Shown here in pieces: positions 60,084-64,000 of a stretch of DNA of 64,000 nucleotides. This DNA is from Pleurotus ostreatus/Saccharomyces cerevisiae fusant (Eukaryota; Opisthokonta). Where the stretch lies: positions 124,001-188,000 of the forward strand of contig JAMQCK010000001.1 of NCBI GenBank assembly GCA_024196135.1, written 5' to 3'. Within the stretch, counting starts at the first letter, position 1. The number at the start of each line of letters is the position of its first letter. The notes beneath the pieces are model-generated. The model made no database searches and had not been told where the DNA came from. It was given only the letters and a program-made list of their open reading frames with translations. Position numbers and translations under genes: made by a program.

Positions 60084-61434
60084 ATGACGGACTCAGCATG
60101 GATCCAAGACTTCGGTGCTACCTTTCAGAAAGACAAGAATGGTGAGCTCAGTCCTCTCAGGCTGATATTGCCCACCTCATTGGCATCCATCCAGCCCTGC
60201 AGACCCGCATACAGGCTGCCAAAGCCATCTCTCCCGCGTCTCCGTCGACGTTACAGGAACTCACTTCTGAAATCTCCAAGCTCATGACCACTCTGGCTGA
60301 CGCGTCGGGCTCTTTGCCAAGTTATGACCAGCGGCAGTACGAGTTGGTTAGTGAACTGCTCTTTGTTTTCCTCTAAGCAGCATTCTACCGCAATGAAAAC
60401 AACGATCTGACAACCTCCAAAGCAAGTCAAAGCCCTGGAAAAATCCGTCGAAGAACTACGCAGCACGACCGTGAAGCCAAAGTTCGCCTTCAAGCGCAAG
60501 GCTACGTCGAGTCAGTCGTCGATGCCATCGGCACCTACTACACCGAAACCAGCGGCGGACACGAGTGCACCACCGCTGGCAGAGACCAACGCGTCACCTG
60601 CCGCCCCCTCCACCAATCTTCTACTCTCCTCGCACAAAGCAAAGTACCTAACCGTGACCGACCTCCCCGCACCTTTCAAGCAAGAATCGGACCTCGCACT
60701 CGCCGATCTCGAGGGATGCGTTGTAGATCTCCTTGGATCTGGGCGCGTCGTCAACTCCCTCAGCACCGATGATACCACTTTACTGAACATATCCGCCGTT
60801 CACATCCGCAACATCTCGAATTCCCTGATCGTCCTGCCTCTCATCTCGGGGAGCGTCATGCTGCACGAGATAATGCGCTCGATTGTCGTTGTGGGGTGTC
60901 ATCAGGTATGCGAGTTTGTATTTTTTATGTGGAGTGCCCTGCTTGTTCGAACGACGTCGTCTGCGCGACTCCTCATCTGTGCGAATCGCCGTCTTTGCCA
61001 ACCTTGTCTGTGCGATCACCCCGTCAGTCCGAATGGCGACGCCCGCACAAATGGCATCCAACCGCTCATCACACTGACCGATTATTTAGTTCCGCATGCA
61101 CACCTCGAAGGCCGTCGACGTCTACCTCTCAATCACGTCCAATCCAATCATCGAGCACTGCTCTGAAATCAGGTTTTCGCCTTACCCGAGTGCGCTCGCC
61201 CCAGATGCTCCAGTGCGTGAATTCAACCGCATCCTAGTAGTTTACTGACACCCTCTCCAGTCCAACGGCCTTCAGTCCATCCAGGATTTCTCGCACATCC
61301 GCGCGACGCCCTCGCCGAACTGGACGAGACTTCCCGATGAACAACAGGCAGATATACCGGGTCTCTTACAGCGGGCGAAAGCCAACGCGTCCGATCTGAG
61401 CGGCGTGTTGGCGAAGGTACTGCCAGGCCGGTGA
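60084..61434 (+). CDS. Tubulin-specific chaperone C (cofactor C)
   Basis: Tubulin folding cofactor that stimulates GTP hydrolysis by beta-tubulin during release of heterodimers. The N-terminal helices (MTDSAWIQDFGATFQKDKN, then LQTRIQAAKAISPAS, LQELTSEISKLMTTLADASG, and EKSVEELRSTTVKPKFAFK) form the spectrin-like domain. A low-complexity Ser/Thr/Pro linker leads to the C-CAP/cofactor C beta helix: LEGCVVDLLGSGRVVNSLST, ISAVHIRNISNSLIVLPLIS and GSVMLHEIMRSIVVVGCHQF. The conserved QxR step appears as HQ|FRMH across an intron and should carry the GAP arginine. EHCSEIRFSPYPSALAPDAP follows. The protein ends SGVLAKVLPGR. There are about five introns. Confidence 0.92.
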
Positions 61435-62608
61435 GGCGAGGCGTAGAAAAGTCGAGTACAGCATGTTGTGGTGATCCCGTGGCGAATGATGGTTGGATCG
61501 CAGGACGGATGATAGATCGTAGGACGGGTGTCTCAATGAAAGCTCAGGCCTGTATACGCGTTGCCAGCTCATTCAAACTATGATCTCGGCAAGCCAAGAT
61601 GAATGAGCAACTCGGGGGAAAGTCGAGGCGACCATGCGGCCGAACATGCCTTACGAAGGCTGTGCCACCTCGCGCGTGGTCTAAACATAAGGCTCCCATT
61701 GTTGTATTGTCCACTTAGCAAACACTTTCACCTTCCTTCACCCATTCTCCTCTTTCCCCTTCTTCGACGACGTGACGATGTCCGACGGGTGCCTGCCTGC
61801 TGTCCTGGGCTCATGCTGTGGGTCACCTTCACGCTGTCGACCAACCGAGTCGTCAAGCGGCTCATCACCATCCTTACAGCGGTCTTCGGCACTTCGGGGA
61901 CGTGGTGTAATTTGTGTGAGTTGCTTTCGAGAGGAACTCGAAGCGTGAATGGGGTGCTGAAGATGCGCAATAAGACCTCCGAGGGTGCAGATGGTGCCCG
62001 TCCTGCTGCAGAACGCTCAACTCAGAGAACTTCGACGAGAACATAAAGCGGGACATGGAGCAGACCCGGGACAAGAGGATTTCAGGCGCCGCCGAGACCC
62101 GCCAGCCTCAGGCTACTGAACCATTGCCGACGCCGCCTCCGAAGAAGTCAAGCGACTCGGAGAGCAAGGAGGAGCGAGCTCAAAGCCCTGCCAAAGCGTA
62201 GCTTGAATCGAGCCACGTAAGTACACGACGAACGCTTCATGGTGAGACTCTTGTTTAAGTCAAAGGAATATAGGTATCTGCAGCTCGACTTCGGCGTGTG
62301 CAGCTGGTTCTGCAAACGATTCTTGGAAGGAGATGGAGGCGACGGATATCGGCGGGACCTCAATTGGTTGCGGTCGGAAATAATCTCATGGGACATTTTG
62401 CTATGTGTAGGAGTCGGACTTGTTCGTGTTCTTGTCTTACTCTAATGTGTGTTCCGTGCTTTATGCGAGTGTGAGTGAGTGTGACGATGATCATTGTCGA
62501 AAGTAGCCTGTGGCGCGCTTGGAGCTCGCTGCCAAACAACGCGTAAACAAACGCGTCCGCGTCCTTCCCACGCGTCGCATCTTTCTCTCCCTCCTGAACC
62601 CTGCCACC
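61435..62608. other. Mostly non-coding region with one orphan coding stretch
   Basis: The only stretch with coding character is at 62026-62201. No recognised gene lies elsewhere here. Confidence 0.4.
62026..62201 (+). CDS. Possible terminal exon of an unknown small protein
   Basis: After a plausible acceptor (ctcag at 62021-62025) the frame reads ENFDENIKRDMEQTRDKRIS, then Gly-Ala-rich and PPPKKSSDSESKEERAQSPA, ending at a TAG. The charged, Ser/Pro-rich composition suggests a disordered tail. Upstream exons could include MRPNMPYEGCATSR near 61632 or the hydrophobic segment near 61815-61920, but I could not join them. It may be spurious. Confidence 0.25.
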
Positions 62609-63058
62609 ATGCTCGCTACTACCTCTGCGAAGGTTGGCAGTCTGATGAGGCATATGCTCTTAGCTCAGAACTTTTGCAGAAAACCGAGGCCCGCATCGCC
62701 GACCTCGAAGCCGAAATCACTCAACTTCAGACTGAACTCGGGTGGGTACCCTCGAGTTGACGCAGTCCTTTGGCTGACCGAATCTTCCAGTGCCGACGTA
62801 GATGCAGAGAAGATAGTCAAGAAGCACATCAAGCTGCTGCACAGGTACAACGAGGCGAAAGACGCGACACAGGTGCGCCACAAATGTCCTTCCTTTTCTA
62901 CGCATATACTCACCGTGTTCATCAGATACTGATTGGACGCGTAGAACCCATTTGACTTTTGATGAAGAGCCTTCCCTGACTTCTCACAGCTTGCCAACCT
63001 CAAGGACACGACGATCAAGCAGATCCACGAGGACTACGACCTGACCGACGCTGACTGA
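62609..63058 (+). CDS. SWI5: SWI5 recombination mediator (Sae3 homologue)
   Basis: Small partner of Sfr1 that stimulates Rad51/Dmc1 strand exchange. Joining exons gives MLATTSAK, then KTEARIADLEAEITQLQTEL, ADVDAEKIVKKHIKLLHRYN, EAKDATQ and LANLKDTTIKQIHEDYDLTD. The coiled coil followed by H-x2-LLH-x-YNE-x-KD is the Swi5 signature. It totals about 70 residues, slightly short for the usual 80-90. The start is the weakest part. The core frame has no in-frame ATG, so I used the ATG at 62609, whose 8-codon exon needs a 47-nt intron (gttggc to ttgcag) to restore frame. The gene is convergent with the RCC1 gene; the stops are about 105 bp apart. Confidence 0.83.
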
Positions 63059-63161
63059 AGATGCTCTTCAACACTCTCACCGAACCTTCTGGCCTGCTTG
63101 TGCTGCCATGCTCTGTCGCTCTGCTCTGTATGCTATCAGTCTGTTTTGCTTTGCTCCCAAA

Positions 63162-64000
63162 TCATACTGCTATCCAACTCGTCGCAAGCCCTGCCCAGAT
63201 TCCTTGGACCTCGCCTGGCGCGTCTCCCTCCTTCGGCCATAGCTTCGTCGGTACGACGACATCCTCCAGCAATCCAGTCCCAAGGTTTCCGTGCTCGTTC
63301 CATCCCCAGCCCCAGACCTCTGTCCACGTGTTCGTCTCCAGTCGTGCGAGGATATGCTCGCTGCCGCAAGCGAAGTCGACCAATCTATGCGTGCTCGACG
63401 AAGGAAGCGCCGCTGCCGCAGACTCCGTACTTTCAGACGTTTCGGAGCCAATCCCAAGTTGCCCATGTATATTACTGCCTGTACAGTGGACCTTGTCGTC
63501 TTCGTCAACCCCGTATGTCCCATGCCAAGTGCACCCGATAGCTTTGATCCCCATCCGACCGTCAATTTCCGTGAGTTGGCCCTTGCGATCCGACCCGAAG
63601 CAGGTAACTGCGCCCGACCGTCTGAGAAGTACGGTATGATGATGTCCTGCCGTGCATTGTTCGACTGGATCATTCGGAGTGTCGACGAAGATGACGCGAG
63701 GGTTGTCGGTGAAAGTGGGCATCTTGCCCTCCGAGCCCGACACATCGCCCAACTGCCCATGCCGACACGCACCCCAGCCGACGATGACTGCCTTGCGATG
63801 TGACGCCCGTCGATGGTTCGCCGAGAGGCGCAGAACGACATGATGCGGACCCGCAGTGAGCCAGTCGACGCGCAGCGTATTCCCATCAACATCCTCCAAC
63901 AGGTGATCCAGCTTCACGATATGGTATCCCGCCCGCGCCTTCCCCTTCCCCTTCCCCACTCCAAGGTCCCCGAAATCATCCCCACCCATCGAGATGAGCA
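63162..64000 (-). CDS. RCC1-repeat protein, N-terminus cut by window edge
   Basis: C-terminal part of a beta-propeller with RCC1-type blades. Repeats show the usual G-x-G-x2-G-QLG pattern: VGWGACRHGQLGDVSG, CFGSDRKGQLTEIDG, CTGSNIHGQLGIGSE and VWGWGWNEHGNLGTGL, each followed by a His-containing strand such as CTAGHHHTVLLRRSGAV or FACGSEHILARLETNTW. The last blade ends AGLATSWIAV at the stop. At least four blades are visible without an intron, and the frame is open to the right edge, so the start lies outside. Members include the Ran exchange factor RCC1 and Ats1-like proteins. This one is more like the latter, but specificity cannot be told. Confidence 0.88.
   Translation of the reverse strand, partial: LISMGGDDFGDLGVGKGKGKARAGYHIVKLDHLLEDVDGNTLRVDWLTAGPHHVVLRLSANHRRASHRKAVIVGWGACRHGQLGDVSGSEGKMPTFTDNPRVIFVDTPNDPVEQCTAGHHHTVLLRRSGAVTCFGSDRKGQLTEIDGRMGIKAIGCTWHGTYGVDEDDKVHCTGSNIHGQLGIGSETSESTESAAAALPSSSTHRLVDFACGSEHILARLETNTWTEVWGWGWNEHGNLGTGLLEDVVVPTKLWPKEGDAPGEVQGIWAGLATSWIAV

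Noticed and set aside
21697..63058. Functional link between MRE11 and SWI5 by location
   Set aside because: They are 38 kb apart with many unrelated genes between, so no clustering can be claimed.
63291..63803. 170-codon plus-strand frame
   Set aside because: Antisense to RCC1 repeats with clear GQLG blades.

Overview
This window is nuclear DNA of a filamentous basidiomycete, most likely a wood-decaying Agaricomycete (Polyporales-like). The evidence is the many GT-AG introns of about 45-65 nt, a fungal cellulose-binding module (CBM1), a DUF6533 membrane protein, several microsomal P450s, small secreted proteins, and eukaryotic housekeeping genes with fungal architecture. I assembled exons by eye from reading frames and splice signals, so internal exon edges are approximate. 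Gene ends are stop codons and starts are ATGs unless stated otherwise.

Layout. 1-7.6 kb: three minus-strand cytochrome P450 genes. The first runs off the left edge and is a sister of the second; the third is of a different family. 8.5-10.4 kb: a DUF6533 membrane protein. 10.75-11.8 kb: a C2H2 zinc-finger protein with a heptapeptide repeat. 12.4-20.9 kb: GDP-L-fucose synthase, FAD synthetase, GDP-mannose 4,6-dehydratase and a GDP-fucose-type transporter, with a new-looking TA-flanked MITE upstream of the fucose synthase. 21.7-24.5 kb: MRE11. 24.9-26.0 kb: a secreted CBM1 protein. 26.5-27.6 kb: a promethin-like membrane protein. 28.1-31.0 kb: an M20 amidohydrolase whose introns carry four different minisatellites. 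31.3-32.4 kb: a SAM methyltransferase. 34.9-36.6 kb: a triose-phosphate/nucleotide-sugar transporter. 37.1-39.0 kb: a RING protein. 39.6-41.6 kb: two tandem small secreted paralogues. 42.4-48.3 kb: VPS15. 49.0-49.9 kb: divergent QCR8 and the tiny OST4 gene. 50.3-51.9 kb: a 2-oxoglutarate/Fe(II) oxygenase. 52.7 kb: tRNA-Ser(GCU). 53.0-55.8 kb: threonyl-tRNA synthetase. 56.9-57.8 kb: a small heat-shock protein. 58.4-59.7 kb: a CstF-64-like factor. 60.1-61.4 kb: tubulin cofactor C. 62.6-63.1 kb: SWI5. The right edge cuts an RCC1-repeat protein.

How genes work together. The clearest functional group is the GDP-fucose block. GMD converts GDP-mannose to the 4-keto-6-deoxy sugar, the epimerase/reductase converts that to GDP-L-fucose, and the SLC35C-type carrier would move it into the Golgi. 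No fucosyltransferase is visible in the window. FAD synthetase sits inside this block on the other strand. MRE11 and SWI5 both act in recombinational repair but lie 38 kb apart, which looks coincidental. Most other genes are ordinary housekeeping functions in a compact fungal arrangement.

Non-coding structure is dominated by short tandem repeats in introns and just after stop codons, two adjacent palindromes in an intron of the CBM1 gene, and one MITE. I saw no intact transposon, CRISPR array or prokaryotic feature.
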